DNA of 64,000 nucleotides from Ecdyonurus torrentis (GCA_949318235.1 OX439136.1:9741635-9805634); one strand, 5' to 3'; positions 1-12,613 are shown, counted from the first letter of the stretch. The notes: generated from the letters alone by a model not told the origin. Numbers and translations: made by a program.

Positions 1-343
1 CCATGTAATATGCTGTAAAATTTAAAATGTGTTTATAAATTGAGGCAAAGCGTAAAAATAAAATGTGCTGTTTAAATAAAGTAGCGAATTTTTTTTGGCA
101 TGTAATGTTTTCGTATATATATAGCCTGGATACTTAAGTTGTTTTTTTTTATCTTAGATCTTAATTACCATAATTAAATTTTAGAATATTTTGAAGCCAA
201 ATTTTATAAAGTTTGCGTGATCATTTATGAATTAATATGTTTTTCATTCATAGATTTAAAATTGGCATATTGAACCTATTCATTAATTTAATAAGCATAA
301 AATAAAAAACAAAAATAAAAAACAAAAAATAATGTATATATAC

Positions 344-472
<129 letters not shown>

Positions 473-615
473 TACTATATTTATATATAATATTTAAACT
501 CTATACTCTATAGAGGAATTAGCATTTTATAATATATTTTTTTCTTTTTCTTCTTCTCATATTGCTTAAGTACTGCATGTCATTATATGGTTTTGTTTTA
601 TTTTTATTTAAACAG

Positions 616-1892
616 GAGCGCTGATGCTTACTACTGATATTTAAGAACAATGGAAGTATAATATTAAATAGATTAAATAGGTATAAAATAAAAAATACTA
701 AAATTCTATTTTACAAATAAGAAGAGATGGTGAAAAAAAAAATCTGTATTTTAGGTATATATAAAAAGAATAATATTAGAAATAAATAGCCATTAAACAA
801 TTGAAACAATTTACTATTATTATTTAATCAGCAGCTTTTGAAGTATTAATGTATTTTAAGCGTTACAATTTTGATTATTATTAATGAAATATTAAATTTT
901 TTTTTTAATAAATTTATCTCGTTAGTATATCCAATTTTTTTCAGGCCAACTTATACCAGTACTCTATAGGACTTCCTTGTTCAATATGTCAATCACTTTT
1001 ATTATTATTATTATTTGGTAATTACTTTTTAGAAAGAAAACAAACTCTCTACTGTCCTTCAATTATTATTCATGTTGTATGTAACTTTTTTTTTTTTTTT
1101 TTTTTTTTTTTTACGTTATTGATATAGTACTTATTCTATTCAGCCTTTGATTAGTTCTACATACACTTAAGGATATCTTGGTATTGTTCATTCGTTAATA
1201 TAATATGATATTTCCGTCATTTTTTTTTATTTTTAAAATTTTTTGACTCTTATAAATACATTTTAGATCTACACAAGATTTAGTAACTATCTGATACACG
1301 CGTATGTATTGTAACATATAAAATTGTAATTATGATTTTTTACCAAGCAGCAAATAGAGGTTTTGTTGACATGTTCATTATTTTTAAATATATATCATGT
1401 CACTTACATTTCTTTCAACATCATTTTTATTTTTTTTATTTTTTTAGATTCGATTAATATTGTCATATTACGTTGACACATTGCCTGCATTATATACAAT
1501 GTAATCTTGAGGATGTTTTGTTTTCTAGTTATAAGTGTTAACCAGATTGTCGCATTTTTTTTTTTTTTTTTTTTTTTACTTTGTGTTATAAATTGTAAGA
1601 TATAAGTGACTTTGATGGATAGTGTTATTAAACAAATAACTTCGATTGTCGATAAGTTCTATTTTTTACATTACTATTGCTATTAATTTTGACACCACAT
1701 ATTCATTGATTTTTTTTATATGTGTATTACTCTAATAAATTCCTAAAATAGAAGTATAAGAATATATTTTTAGATATATTTAGCAAATAAGTTAACAATT
1801 TCATGAATAAACTTCAGCAGATGTAATTTTATATTGCAATTGATTGTAAGATGATAGGAAATAAAGAATTTTTGAATTTGAATTTTTTATGT
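616..1892 (+). other. Candidate terminal exon with long 3' UTR
   Basis: A strong acceptor (TTTTATTTTTATTTAAACAG, ending at 615) is followed by GAGCGCTGATGCTTACTACTGA. In one frame this gives SADAYY and a stop, in another ALMLTTDI and a stop. A further acceptor-like CCAATTTTTTTCAG ends near 943. The following 1.2 kb has no long frame and ends with AATAAA near 1860 followed by GAATTTTTGAATTTGAA. That is compatible with a polyadenylation site, but the TTTGAA-type ending is also typical of non-LTR retrotransposon tails. This is inference from splice and poly(A) signals only. Confidence 0.2.
1086..1112. repeat. Poly(T) tract
   Basis: Twenty-seven T in a row inside the presumed 3' UTR stretch. A second run of about 23 T occurs at 1555-1577. 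Confidence 0.95.
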
Positions 1893-2020
1893 AAGTCTTA
1901 AATATGCATTGGGCTAACCCAGTTGCCAAGATGCATGCACCCTGCTTTAGCTTGAGGATTTAGTTTGATGTTAATTGTCTTGCTGTTCTCTCTGGAGTGA
2001 CATCCGTTTTCCTGGTCGCG

Positions 2021-2239
2021 GTGCACGGAACTAAAGTTACTATTTAGACTTTTTTTAGAAATTTATTGTTGGATATATACAAAGTTTTTTAAGATCTAAA
2101 GAGCTAACTATTAACCGCTGAAGAAATAACGTTAATATTAAGAAGTTACTGTTCAAACTTTTTTCAACCAGTTTGTACTAAAAAGTTACATCTATGTAAC
2201 TGAATAATTTCTTAAATTTATATTTTTCGTGTGGGGCAC
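2021..2239 (+). repeat. Dispersed repeat family A, copy 1
   Basis: Shares long blocks with 34543-34768, including AGTTACTATTTAGACTTTTTT, AGAGCTAACTATT.ACCGCTGAAGAAATAA and GTTACATCTATGTAACTGAA. It begins near GTGCACGGAA and ends near CGTGTGGGGCAC, so the ends carry a short imperfect inverted repeat around CACGG. Probably a non-autonomous mobile element; the class is not determined. Confidence 0.8.
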
Positions 2240-2295
2240 TATTTAGTGAGCTTGGATTGCTTTGGATAAGTTGGAAAACTTAGAAGAAAAGTATA

Positions 2296-2303
<8 letters not shown>

Positions 2304-2329
<26 letters not shown>
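2304..2329. repeat. AG dinucleotide microsatellite
   Basis: Short uninterrupted AG tract next to family A copy 1. Confidence 0.95.
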
Positions 2330-3554
2330 TTTCCGTACAAATTTAATTTCAATACATAAAATCAGTAGATTAAATTAAGTTCCTATAAAAACATAAAAAC
2401 GATCTAAATGGTTAAGAAAGTCGAATTCAATCACAATTATATTTCATATTATATACAAATTGTACAAAGAGTTACAATATCGATTTGCAATCATAAATTG
2501 TTAAGAAATGGAACACAATTATTATTATTGTTGTTTTTACATATTATAAACAAATTATTTCGCACATTTTCCCATGAAATAGCATACTTGATATTATTAA
2601 ATTACGAATTATTAGTTATTAAATATTACATACTAATATAATTTCTAATAAAACAGGAAAAAAAATACATAATATATATTTCCACTCTTGAAATAAAAAT
2701 AAATAAATTAAAAATGCATCGTAATAATGAAAAGTAAGTCTGTAGGTCAAATGCTATCATATAGCATAAATTAACACGCATCCTCATGTCAATATGGTTG
2801 ATATTTATATAAAAATGCATTTATTATTAAGTTTTAAAACATGAAAGTTACCTATAGTATCATAATCTCATAGTTTTAACATATAAGAGAGTGAAAGCGA
2901 ACAAAAAATATATATATATTATTATGAAATTGCTTTAGGGTATCTTGCAGGTTGCATCTTACACAAAAATTTAACGCATGTGTGGCAGTGGAAAAAAAAT
3001 CAACACGTTCATTTTTTATTTTTTTAATTTAAACACATAATTAATACAAAATCCAACCAAGTCGTAGCCATTCCGGTCAGTTCTTAATATTTTTACACCA
3101 TGTAGTATTAACTTACATTTTTAAATCATACAATTATTTATTATTGATTAAAAATAAATATACAAAATATTAAAACAAGTCGCAAGTGAATTTTCAAATA
3201 AAGAGAAATAAATAATGGTAATTAAACATGAATGGATAAATTTTTATAGATTATTAAAACAGAAATTTTTAATATTAAAATTCATATCATTTTTATATTT
3301 AAAAGTTTTTAACTATGTAATGGAATTTGATTCTATAATTTAGATAGCAAGAATTTTTTAGTCCTTTCAGTGAATCTATTAACAATTTTTTGGTACATAC
3401 AAAATACATACATGCAATTTTAGTATACTATAAATATGAGTCCTTGGTATACCATGAAAATTTTCTAAGTAATTATCACAAATAAAAACAGATTTGAAAG
3501 TTTCTTCTATTGGTAATATATTAAAGTATTTAAAATATTCAAGATCACTGTTAA

Positions 3555-3586
<32 letters not shown>

Positions 3587-3700
3587 TAATATCCTATAGT
3601 TTGCATTTTTTTCAACTCCCATAATTTACCAGATTTAGTACAACCATAAGATAATAATCCATACAATATATGAGAATGCACAAAAGAATAATATAATAAT
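2330..3700. other. No gene seen; AT-rich non-coding
   Basis: No convincing exon, RNA gene or bounded element is visible on either strand. It contains a poly(T) run at 3555-3581 and short frames of the size expected by chance. Confidence 0.7.
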
Positions 3701-4373
3701 CAACTTTACATAATCAGGATACGGAACTGGCAAAGGTCATCAAGTCGATCACTGGCAAGGGTCATCATTAGTTTTATGTTAATTTTAGCTTGGTATAGGG
3801 CTTACCATGTTAAATTGAGGGTTTTATTGTTTTAATATCTTAATCCTGAATTATTAAAAGACGTTAAATCACATATCATCATAAAGTAAAAAGCACATCT
3901 CAAAAAGTATTTAGGACGTGAACGAGCCTCAATGAAAGGAACGCGGTGAAAAATGTGCTCAAAGTAGGCTCCAAATGAGGGTCTGAGTTTCGCCAGAAAT
4001 TTCAGTTTCTCATAGCTGAATTTTTAAAATATGAATCAAAAACCAAAATGACAAATTATTACCATATTAGAAAGACCAACAATGAGAAACTGAAATTTCT
4101 GGTTGAACTCAGACCCTCATTTGGAGTCAACTTTGAGCACATTTTTCACCTCGTTCTTTTCACTGGGGCTCGTTCAGGTCCTAAATACATTTTGAGTTGT
4201 TCTTTTTACTTTATGATGATTTGTGATTTAACGTGTCTTTTAATAATTCTGAAGCGAGAAATTAAAAAAAATTAAAACCCTCAATTTAACATGGTAAGCC
4301 CCATACCAGACCCAAATTAACATAAAACTCCCCATGACCCTTGCCAGTGCCGTGTCCTGATTATGTGAAGTTG
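3701..4373. mobile_element. Long foldback (inverted-repeat) element
   Basis: Two arms of about 300 bases face each other around a loop of roughly 60 bases (about 4015-4075). The left arm begins CAACTTTACATAATCAGGA; the reverse complement of the right end begins CAACTTCACATAATCAGGA. The arms stay alignable through the block reading ATGTTAAATTGAGGGTTTTA and through CCAAATGAGGGTCTGAGTT near the loop. The left arm has a small extra direct repeat of CACTGGCAA.GGTCAT. The open frame inside (4048-4275) is a by-product of the arm. I could not identify a clean target duplication. Confidence 0.85.
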
Positions 4374-4713
4374 TCTATTGTCTCATCGTTTTTTTCATTT
4401 AACATGGTTTAAATGTTTTTAATTTAAAAATAACAGATCTCAATTAATTTTTACTAAATTGATTATGATATAATAATAACATTTTACTTTCATAATAATA
4501 TAATTGAAGAGAAATTAAATGCACTAAATTAATTTTATGATGCATAATAAAGTAATTAATTTAGTTTTAGTTATTTTTGTGACTAAATAATAACTATACA
4601 ACATATTTTGTGTACTATAATTATATTTTTTTTATTATTAATTATTTAGGTTTATAATTATAGATAAAACTTTTGTAACCAAATTAATACCAATAAGCAA
4701 CATCGTTAGTTAA

Positions 4714-5042
4714 GGGAGTAGGGTACCGACCCTTTATTTCAAAAACTAGAAATGTTTTGTGTCTAAAATTGGTGTCATTGTGTAGCTAAGGGTCACACCT
4801 AGTCGTGATAAAATTTTTAAGATGTTTGACCGTCCGAAAAAAATGAAAAAATTATTGAAATTAACATTGGGCCTTATGGGTTTAAAACTTCAAAAAATCA
4901 TATTAAATTAATGTGCACGGTGACCCCCCAAAATTTTTATATATTTGAAATTGTCTCACATTGAAGTATCATTGTGCAAAATTTCAGATATTTTTGACGA
5001 GCAAAGTTTAAGTCTAATGGCCGACGTCGGTCCCCTACTCCC
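4714..5042. mobile_element. MITE flanked by TTAA
   Basis: The ends are GGGAGTAGGGTACCGACC and, inverted, GGTCCCCTACTCCC, directly bordered on both sides by TTAA (4710-4713 and 5043-5046). TTAA flanks are typical of piggyBac-type insertion, though TA borders with a slightly longer inverted repeat would fit as well. There is no open frame. Diverged relatives occur at 5208-5275, 30228-30300, 53500-53585 and 54236-54420. Confidence 0.8.
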
Positions 5043-5207
5043 TTAAGTACTATATTATCAGAAGCTGATACTGAGATAATTACAGTGATGCGTAATTAAA
5101 ATGGCTAAATAAGTTCTGTATTTGCCTTACGACAAATACTTAAATTAAGTAAGTTTATTAATTAAAATAATAATTATGAATTTTTTGAAATTTTACTCTT
5201 GTACAAG

Positions 5208-5275
5208 GTCCCATGTTAATGTTTTTCTCTCTCTTTTCTGATAGTCACAGCTCGTGAAATTTTTATGATATAGAT
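5208..5275 (-). repeat. Partial copy of the TTAA-element family
   Basis: Resembles, in inverse orientation, the middle of 4714-5042: GTCCCATGTTAAT, a T/C-rich stretch, then CTGATAGTCACAG...GAAATTTTTATGATA. Confidence 0.5.
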
Positions 5276-5335
5276 AAAACTGTTCTCACTTTTACTGTTT
5301 TCAGCAAAATAAATATGGTTTTATTTTAAATTTCC

Positions 5336-5363
<28 letters not shown>
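5336..5363. repeat. Poly(A) tract
   Basis: Twenty-eight A in a row. It could be the tail of a retrotransposed copy, but nothing recognisable precedes it. Confidence 0.95.
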
Positions 5364-5366
<3 letters not shown>

Positions 5367-6258
5367 GTCTGTTGTGTTTGAAAATGTATCATAAATTTAC
5401 ATTATAAAATGTAACTAATTATGAAGAGTCATGCATGCAGTATATACATAAAATTTGATTCATATGATAATAATTGTTACTCGTATTGTTATTTAAATGA
5501 GCGTATTAATTTTGCAATGTTCACGGTGGCTCAGCACTTGTTACATTAATAATAAAAATAAAAACATTAAATAGTTCCCTTGAACTTCAATACGTTTTCA
5601 GGATCTTCAAAAGTATGACTCTTCATTTTTTAAACTCATTATATAGCGTACAAATTTTCTTATTATTATTAGTAAATTAAAATGTAACAGCAGAGCAAAT
5701 ATATTAAAAATTACGTCAGTAAAAATATTAATTTTCAATGTATTTTATAATACAATTTTAATTCAATTGGCCATTGCAATTTATCTATTGATGTATTATG
5801 TATATCAATATAAAAATAAATAACTTTATTAGCTTATTGAAAACTATATTGCTAATATGTGAGTTTTTCATGGTACTGTAAACGTCCATAAGACATGTCC
5901 TGGTGGTATTGTAGTAAAGGTATGGTAAAGGTATATTAAAGGTACAAAAACACAATATGGCAAAAAGAAAAAAAAAATTGCCGCAAGATGAAATTACAAA
6001 AATAGCTCCATCACCTAATAAAATTTCTATTCATATTAGTAAACGGATGGGGGGGGGGGGGTTGGAGTGGAAGTTAATTAAAAAGAATGAAATTAAGTTT
6101 TAAAGAGCATCAGACACATACTTAAATCATTGAATTCAAATTTGAATCCCTATAATATGTTGTGATATTTTTTCCAACTATGAAATAATAATAATAAAAA
6201 CACGTGTCTTCTACGAAGCAGATGAATGTTAAGATTTATGTTTTAGAGTTTATAAACT

Positions 6259-6316
6259 AATAATATGGCCAGTGGTAAAAATGCTTATAAGCATTTTTAC
6301 CACTGGCCATATTATT
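6259..6316. repeat. 58-base perfect palindrome
   Basis: From AATAATATGGCCAGTGGTAA to its exact complement TTACCACTGGCCATATTATT, with no spacer and no mismatch; the centre is GCTTATAAGC. Such a structure forms a full cruciform or hairpin. It is probably a very short, recent foldback insertion or an inverted duplication. Confidence 0.95.
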
Positions 6317-6441
6317 TTCTCTCTTATTTTCATCAAGGATTTGAGCTTCTACTAAGAAATTTCATCTTAATTTGTTTTTTAAAATAAAAAAGGATCAATA
6401 GACGCTAAGAATATATAAACAAAAATGTTTTTATTTTTTGC

Positions 6442-6444
<3 letters not shown>

Positions 6445-6500
<56 letters not shown>
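6445..6500. repeat. CT dinucleotide microsatellite
   Basis: Uninterrupted CT, followed by a short decayed CTCTCTCT piece near 6510. Confidence 0.95.
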
Positions 6501-6505
<5 letters not shown>

Positions 6506-6640
6506 ATACTCTCTCTCCTATTCTCCAAAGATATTTTAACGTCCCACTACCTGCTAAAAATGAATAAATGAACACTTAGTTATTATTAACTTTATGTACG
6601 TTCTATTCACATCTGTAGGTTTCCCACAACTCTGCCAGTC

Positions 6641-6671
<31 letters not shown>

Positions 6672-7219
6672 TTGGCACTTTTCGTTACACCTACCTTTTA
6701 GAAGACGCAAAATATTTATTAACATACATGAGATACCTACTAAAAAATTGTGGTTAAATTTGTTTGATACAATATATTATCACAACCAAGGTGAACAGGT
6801 CTTTTTCTTCTTCTCTGTAAAACATGAACATCTAAAATCTTAACCACCAAGCTCTGTGAGTAATGGTTTTTATGAATAATAAAGGAGGGGTTTATTTTTG
6901 TTGATTTTTTTTCCAGCTGAGAAAGAACATGATTAAGTATCCACAGTAACGTAGTGTCATTGCTATTTAAATTTGCTAAAAAAAATTTTAAGAAGGAATA
7001 AGATTCCGTAGATGGACTGAGGTATTTCAAACAATGCTTTTTATTTGCAAATTTATACATAAAAAAAGCAGATATAAATATTGATTGTATTGTATTCAAC
7101 CGAAACATTACAATCCATTAGGTCTTAAAATAAAAATATTTTATTTTCTGAAAGCATTTGATTTTCATTCAATTTATTCAATAATTTATATATTTTTTTT
7201 CTGAAACACTATATATTCA

Positions 7220-7330
7220 ACTCAAAAAACCTGAGTTACCTGCCGTTCGACCTTTTACGGTATCGCCCAGCCGCCCCCCTTCTCCTCAAATGTGACAATG
7301 GGCGATACTTTAAGCATGCCCGATTTAAAT
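7220..7330. repeat. GC-rich patch sharing a 31-mer with 59.8 kb
   Basis: Bases 7220-7250 are the exact reverse complement of 59842-59872 (core AACCTGAGTTACCTGCCGTT). The following 80 bases (TATCGCCCAGCCGCCCCCCT, later GGGCGATACTTTAAGCATGCCC) are much richer in G+C than the surroundings. Likely the end of a dispersed element; its other border is not clear. Confidence 0.6.
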
Positions 7331-8296
7331 TTATTTTGATTTTTGATTTTTTTTTTTTTTTGTATTTTTTTTTAAGTTGCGACGAGATACGGTAGAAATC
7401 GCTTCCTAATGCTTACAACATATTATATTATTTCTATATATTTGTTTTTTTTTTCTTAATTTTTTTATTATTATTACTATTTTTTTTTTTTACAATATGC
7501 CATTTTTTTTTTAATAAAACACACAAAATGTAAAAATCAATAAATAAAAAATCGAGCTCTATCATTATTCATTAAAATTCATTATAGTAAACAATTAAAC
7601 AATCACAGTTCTTAATTGTCAACAGAGAACAAACATCGGAATACTTATAAAATATTTTGTGCAAATAAATATATAACGTACGTTTAAACATACTTTTATA
7701 TTATTAGTAATTATGAAATTTTGAAATATTAATTTAGTTTGAATCCTTGATTTTCATGTCATCATTAAGTATGAAAACTATAGAAATATTTCCATAGTTT
7801 ATGTATTAATTGGGGAAAAAAAGAATTATTGGTTACTAATAACAAATTAAAAAAAGTTTTGTTAATAACTATCAATAAACAAAATGATTATGTATATAAG
7901 TTCACAGAATTCGGCCTAATTTTTGTAGTGTTTCTTGAAGTATTTTAATCAACGTTCTGAGATATAATATTTATATAATATAATAATTTATAATAATAAT
8001 AATAAAAAAATCCAAAGGCCAAGAATTATTCCTGTCTACCTGTTTGAACTCGTATACCTATACAAGTTGGAGCTGTATACACCAAAGCCCTATTCTAGAA
8101 GTTCAATGGCTTGAAAACATGTATATTAATCGCTGATAATTGTGTTGCAACTGGTTGTAATTAATCTGACTTCAAACAAACATCATTAATGACTGTACTG
8201 AGCAAAGTAGTAGTAATAATTATAGTCATCAAACTTATAATTATGACAAGAAATAAATATTTCCAAATGTGTTAAATCATTTTGGAATTGGGAGAA

Positions 8297-8304
<8 letters not shown>

Positions 8305-8380
<76 letters not shown>
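8305..8380. repeat. AG dinucleotide microsatellite
   Basis: About 76 uninterrupted bases of AG after a short A-run. Confidence 0.97.
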
Positions 8381-8383
<3 letters not shown>

Positions 8384-8586
8384 CTAATACGTTTTAACTA
8401 GACTCATTTAAAAATTTCTTCCCTTATTAAACGACTCATCCATAGTATGCCATTATTCTATTCGGTTAACCCTGAAAACTGATGACTGATGTGTATACTG
8501 TATATTTAAAAAATAATAATAATAATGATAAGTTTTCTTTAATTTTAAGTAAGGAAATCAAGCATAATGTTGATGTGTGTAGACAT

Positions 8587-8696
<110 letters not shown>

Positions 8697-9335
8697 ATAT
8701 TTGCGTGCATATATAACCTTGCAATTGATATTTCATAATAAAAAAAGAAGAAAAAATCACGGTCACGGAACTAAAAAAAAAAAGAGAGATTTTTATCTTA
8801 CTCTTAATTAATTCCTCCTAGGAAGTTTGATTTGTACAAAGCATACTAATGTTTAATTTTATTTGTTATTGTCATGCTGTGCGACATTATTATATACAGA
8901 TTACAAAATTAATCACCTAAGTATTATGTTGTCAAAAAAAATAATACAACAGGGCGTGGATATATTAATAATATTAATATACATAATACTCCTCTAATGA
9001 TCGTATGGTTAACAAGAAGCACAAAACATGTCATATTGTTTATAGTGTAATGACATTATTTCATCACTTTACGTATCTTATGTATGTATGACATTGAAGC
9101 GTTTTATTTAATTGTTTCAATGTGAGGGGTTGGTGTGTATAAATGCGATCAGCTGATGAAATAGTCAAGTAGAGCTTTTTGTTTCCCCATGGTGATATTC
9201 TTTCTGTGTAAAAGCTTGCATTAAATTTGCAGTGTTATTCTAGAAGTAAAATGCACTGAATTTTAATGGTAAATATATTATCAATACTTGTTTACGGACA
9301 AAAATAAATACGTATATTACCATACCATTTTCATC

Positions 9336-9477
9336 CAGGGCCGTATTCATTTGGGGGGGGGGGGTCCAGATTTTTTCCCCTTCAGGTCTGAAAAATCATG
9401 CGGGTAAAAGAGGGTCCATGCTCAATATAGGCTGGACCCCCCCTCCCCCCGTTGCAAAAAATCCTGGCTACACCCTG
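9336..9477. mobile_element. Short hAT-type MITE with perfect 8-base TSD
   Basis: The element begins CAGGGCCGTATTCATTTGGG and ends TCCTGGCTACACCCTG. It is flanked on both sides by the identical octamer TTTTCATC (9328-9335 and 9478-9485). CAGGG termini plus an 8-base duplication are the hallmark of hAT transposons. Inside lie a run of twelve G (9353-9364) and, near the other end, runs of C (GGACCCCCCCTCCCCCC), so the two arms can pair as a G:C hairpin. There is no coding content; it is non-autonomous and, given the intact duplication, a fairly recent insertion. Confidence 0.88.
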
Positions 9478-9485
9478 TTTTCATC

Positions 9486-12384
9486 ACACCATAATTAATG
9501 ATATGTAGTACTCTATATATGTATAATAACTATATTATACTTAACATAAATATAATATCATAATTATCTATGCTGTTCCAATTTAGCAATTACTTAATTA
9601 CTCTTTTCCATGTTACCAGTGATTATTACCTATAATCATTCATGCACTGTAAAACAGTGGAGTACCCCTAATTTCCTATCCTTATAGCATTGCAGGAACA
9701 TCCTGCAGTAAGGACTGAAAAAAAAATTAAATGACACATTTTTATACTACATACACTTTATAAATATGTTGTAAGATTAAAAACAAAAAAACAAAAAATG
9801 AAAACAATCATGAACAGAAAATTATCACAACCCAATATCGAAAATACTTAACATTTAAAATTTGGTAAACCATATTTTTTTTATAATGTTTTTTAATATT
9901 GGGAAGGATTATTGCCCCCTTCCCTTTTTTTATACATTAGATATTCAAGATATCATTAGTTTCGCTAGTAAATTTTACACACTTTATAAAGTATAATATA
10001 AACTGAGTATCTTTGAATTGAATACAACAATCAGAACTGAATAGAAGAAGAAGAAGATTTAAAAAAAATAATAATAATAACAAAAAAAAAATAATAAATA
10101 AAAATAAAAAAAAGGATAACATTTTCCAGACTATGGATGCGAATAATATTTTATTGTGCAAAACATTTAAGACGCAAATCTTTAAAGATGTAGCAGACGC
10201 ACCTAAAAGATACGCATTTGACCTTGAAATTTACAAAAGAAGATAGCCAATGGCCAAGGTAATTTATATGTCTTGGTCATTACATTATCCCTCCACAAAA
10301 TACATACATCAAGGCTTATTTTCATATTATTAAAAATACTAAATTGAACTTACATATAAAATTAGAAGTCAAAGTTCAAAGTCAAATTTTTATATACTGT
10401 ATGTATAAAATCTGCAAAGTAAATTAAATAATTATATATGTGTGAAATAAAGTATTATCGTGTACACGCAAATTGGATATTGCTGCATTTTTTTTATTTT
10501 TTATTTTTTTATTATACTGTATAATATGAATTTTAATTTCTATTGCCGTTTAATTATTGTAAAATAATATAAAATGCTTACTCATGATGCAAGATTAGAA
10601 CTGGACAATATAACAGAATTTTTATTGTTTGAATTATATAGCATCAATGTTACATGTAAACCAAACAATAGACGTCTTTAATGCATTAATAATGGACTAG
10701 GAAAAAAAAACTTTTGAAATCGATCAAAAGTTTTAGTAAAAATGATTTGTATTATTGACTAAAATATACAATGAGATAAAATTTTATTCCAATGCCTTAT
10801 AGACATGCAATGTATTCATATGCGAAAATTTTAATTAATGTATTTATTCATACAACTGAATGCCATAAGGAATAAAATGTTATCTCACATCCATAGCAGT
10901 ACTCCATAGCAGTAAAAATAATAATATGTGTAAATAAAATGCTTATATTTATCAGATCACATAAATTATTAAATTTTGCGAAAGCACTTAAAAAATTGAA
11001 TAATCTGTAAATAATATAATATATTTCATATGGTGTTAATCGGTGATGAAATTCTAGAAAAAAAAACAGCAAGTATTATTTATGCATATTATTATTAGCT
11101 GAAAACACGTTAATATGTGTCTTCAATTACAGAAAATTCTGTCTGGATTCAATAGATCTCTTACAAAACGCTATTCATTATTTACTGGGGCGCGATTCAT
11201 CAAATGCATGAATTCCTTTATGCTTTTTTTGAATAAAGATGATTATTTATTTATCAAATCACTTCACTTAAAAGGCCACCTAAAAGCCTTACAATTCCTA
11301 TTTAACTATATGCTTAGAAATCCTAGAGTTGTAGGATTCGTAAAGCCTTTAGGTGACCTAACAAAAGTAAGTGCTTTGTTAAATTTAAACCCATGGCCCA
11401 GCAATGCTATAAAGGAAAGGAAATTTAAGGACTTTAAAACATAATTCTTATACCACCTGTTGGCTTATTAATTACACCGGAAAAGTCCCATTCTGAGATT
11501 AAGTTTAATTTTCAGTAAAATTTTATTGTTGTATGGAATTAAAATGTGCACCTTAAAGAAAAGAAATATAAAAAATATATATTTTAAAATTATACCTTCA
11601 ATTAAGAACAATAATTTGTTTGGTTTTGAACAATTGTACTAGGAAATGTTATATTTTTATTTATTAAGTAATTTTATTTATATATCAAAACAGTGCACCG
11701 TAAAAATGCTTTTTTTTTACCGAGTAAATTAAAACATACGTCACGCTAAAATAAAAAATAAAAAATGTTTATTTTAATTACTTTTACTTGAACATGACAC
11801 ATGACATTATGACATTGACTTCTTTTTTTTATTTTTTTTTTTACTTGTAATTAGTTTTAATTTTTTTGCTTTCTTAGAATTTTTTTTAAATATACAAGTA
11901 ACTTTGAAATTGTCAGAATAAACTATATAGTAAAATTTTAAAAGCATCATTGCATTTTTATAAGTACTTGGAATATTATATTTTTTTATCAGCAATATTT
12001 TTCAAATTTATTTTGAGCGTTGATTAAAATCACTATACAAGGTAAGGGATCGGTTACAGTCCCTATCAAGTATGTACTCTCACGAAAATTATTTCTGTAT
12101 TGTTTAAAACTTTACTCATATAACATGAATTTAAATGGCAATCGTGACCTATCAACAATGAAGAAAAAAATATAATAATAACATTATTCAAATATCTTAT
12201 GATGGTGTAATGCTGGGTTTATAAAGCCGAAAATAAACACATATACGACGATCGACGTTACTTATATTATAGTGGTTTATATTGCGGGTCTAGGGCTAAC
12301 TACATTTTGTTACGGTGCTGTGAAGATCGCATAAGCATAAGAGTACTGTACTTTTAGTAATTACTTTAGGGAGCAATCAGATTA
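9486..12384. other. No gene seen; AT-rich non-coding
   Basis: Only short, low-complexity frames are present. A frame at 11115-11444 runs through the small inverted-repeat element and has no recognisable domain. Confidence 0.6.
11269..11362. mobile_element. Small inverted-repeat element
   Basis: Left end TAAAAGGCCACCTAAAAGCC is matched by the inverted right end AAAGCCTTTAGGTGACCTAA, with a loop around TATGCTTAGAAATCCTAGAG. A related, more decayed copy is at 35713-35770. It is preceded by AATAAAGATGATTATTTATTTAT (11230-11254), which resembles the 3' tail of a non-LTR element. Confidence 0.6.
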
Positions 12385-12420
12385 TTAAAAAAAAAAAAAA
12401 AAAGTGAGTCTCCAGGACAT

Positions 12421-12445
12421 TATTACGTTGTTGTCGTTGTCGTCG

Positions 12446-12491
<46 letters not shown>

Positions 12492-12613
12492 CGTCGTTGT
12501 TGTTGTTGTTGTCGTCGTTGTTGTCGTTGTCGTTGTCGTTGTTGTTGTTGTTGTTGTTGTCGTTGTCATTGCCGTCGTTGTTGTTGTTGTTGTCGTCGTT
12601 GTTGTCGTTGTTT

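Noticed and set aside
4048..4275. 75-codon frame
   Set aside because: Lies in the right arm of the foldback element and mirrors the left arm; not an independent gene.
5601..5645. Acceptor-like TACGTTTTCAG followed by a short open stretch
   Set aside because: Ends in a stop after 14 codons with no coding composition; not distinguishable from chance.
6740..7108. 122-codon minus-strand frame, the longest without simple repeats
   Set aside because: No recognisable domain, no splice or promoter context and low-complexity AT-driven composition; roughly one such frame by chance is not surprising in 64 kb.
11115..11444. 109-codon plus-strand frame
   Set aside because: It runs through the small inverted-repeat element at 11269-11362 and a LINE-like tail, so the openness is incidental.
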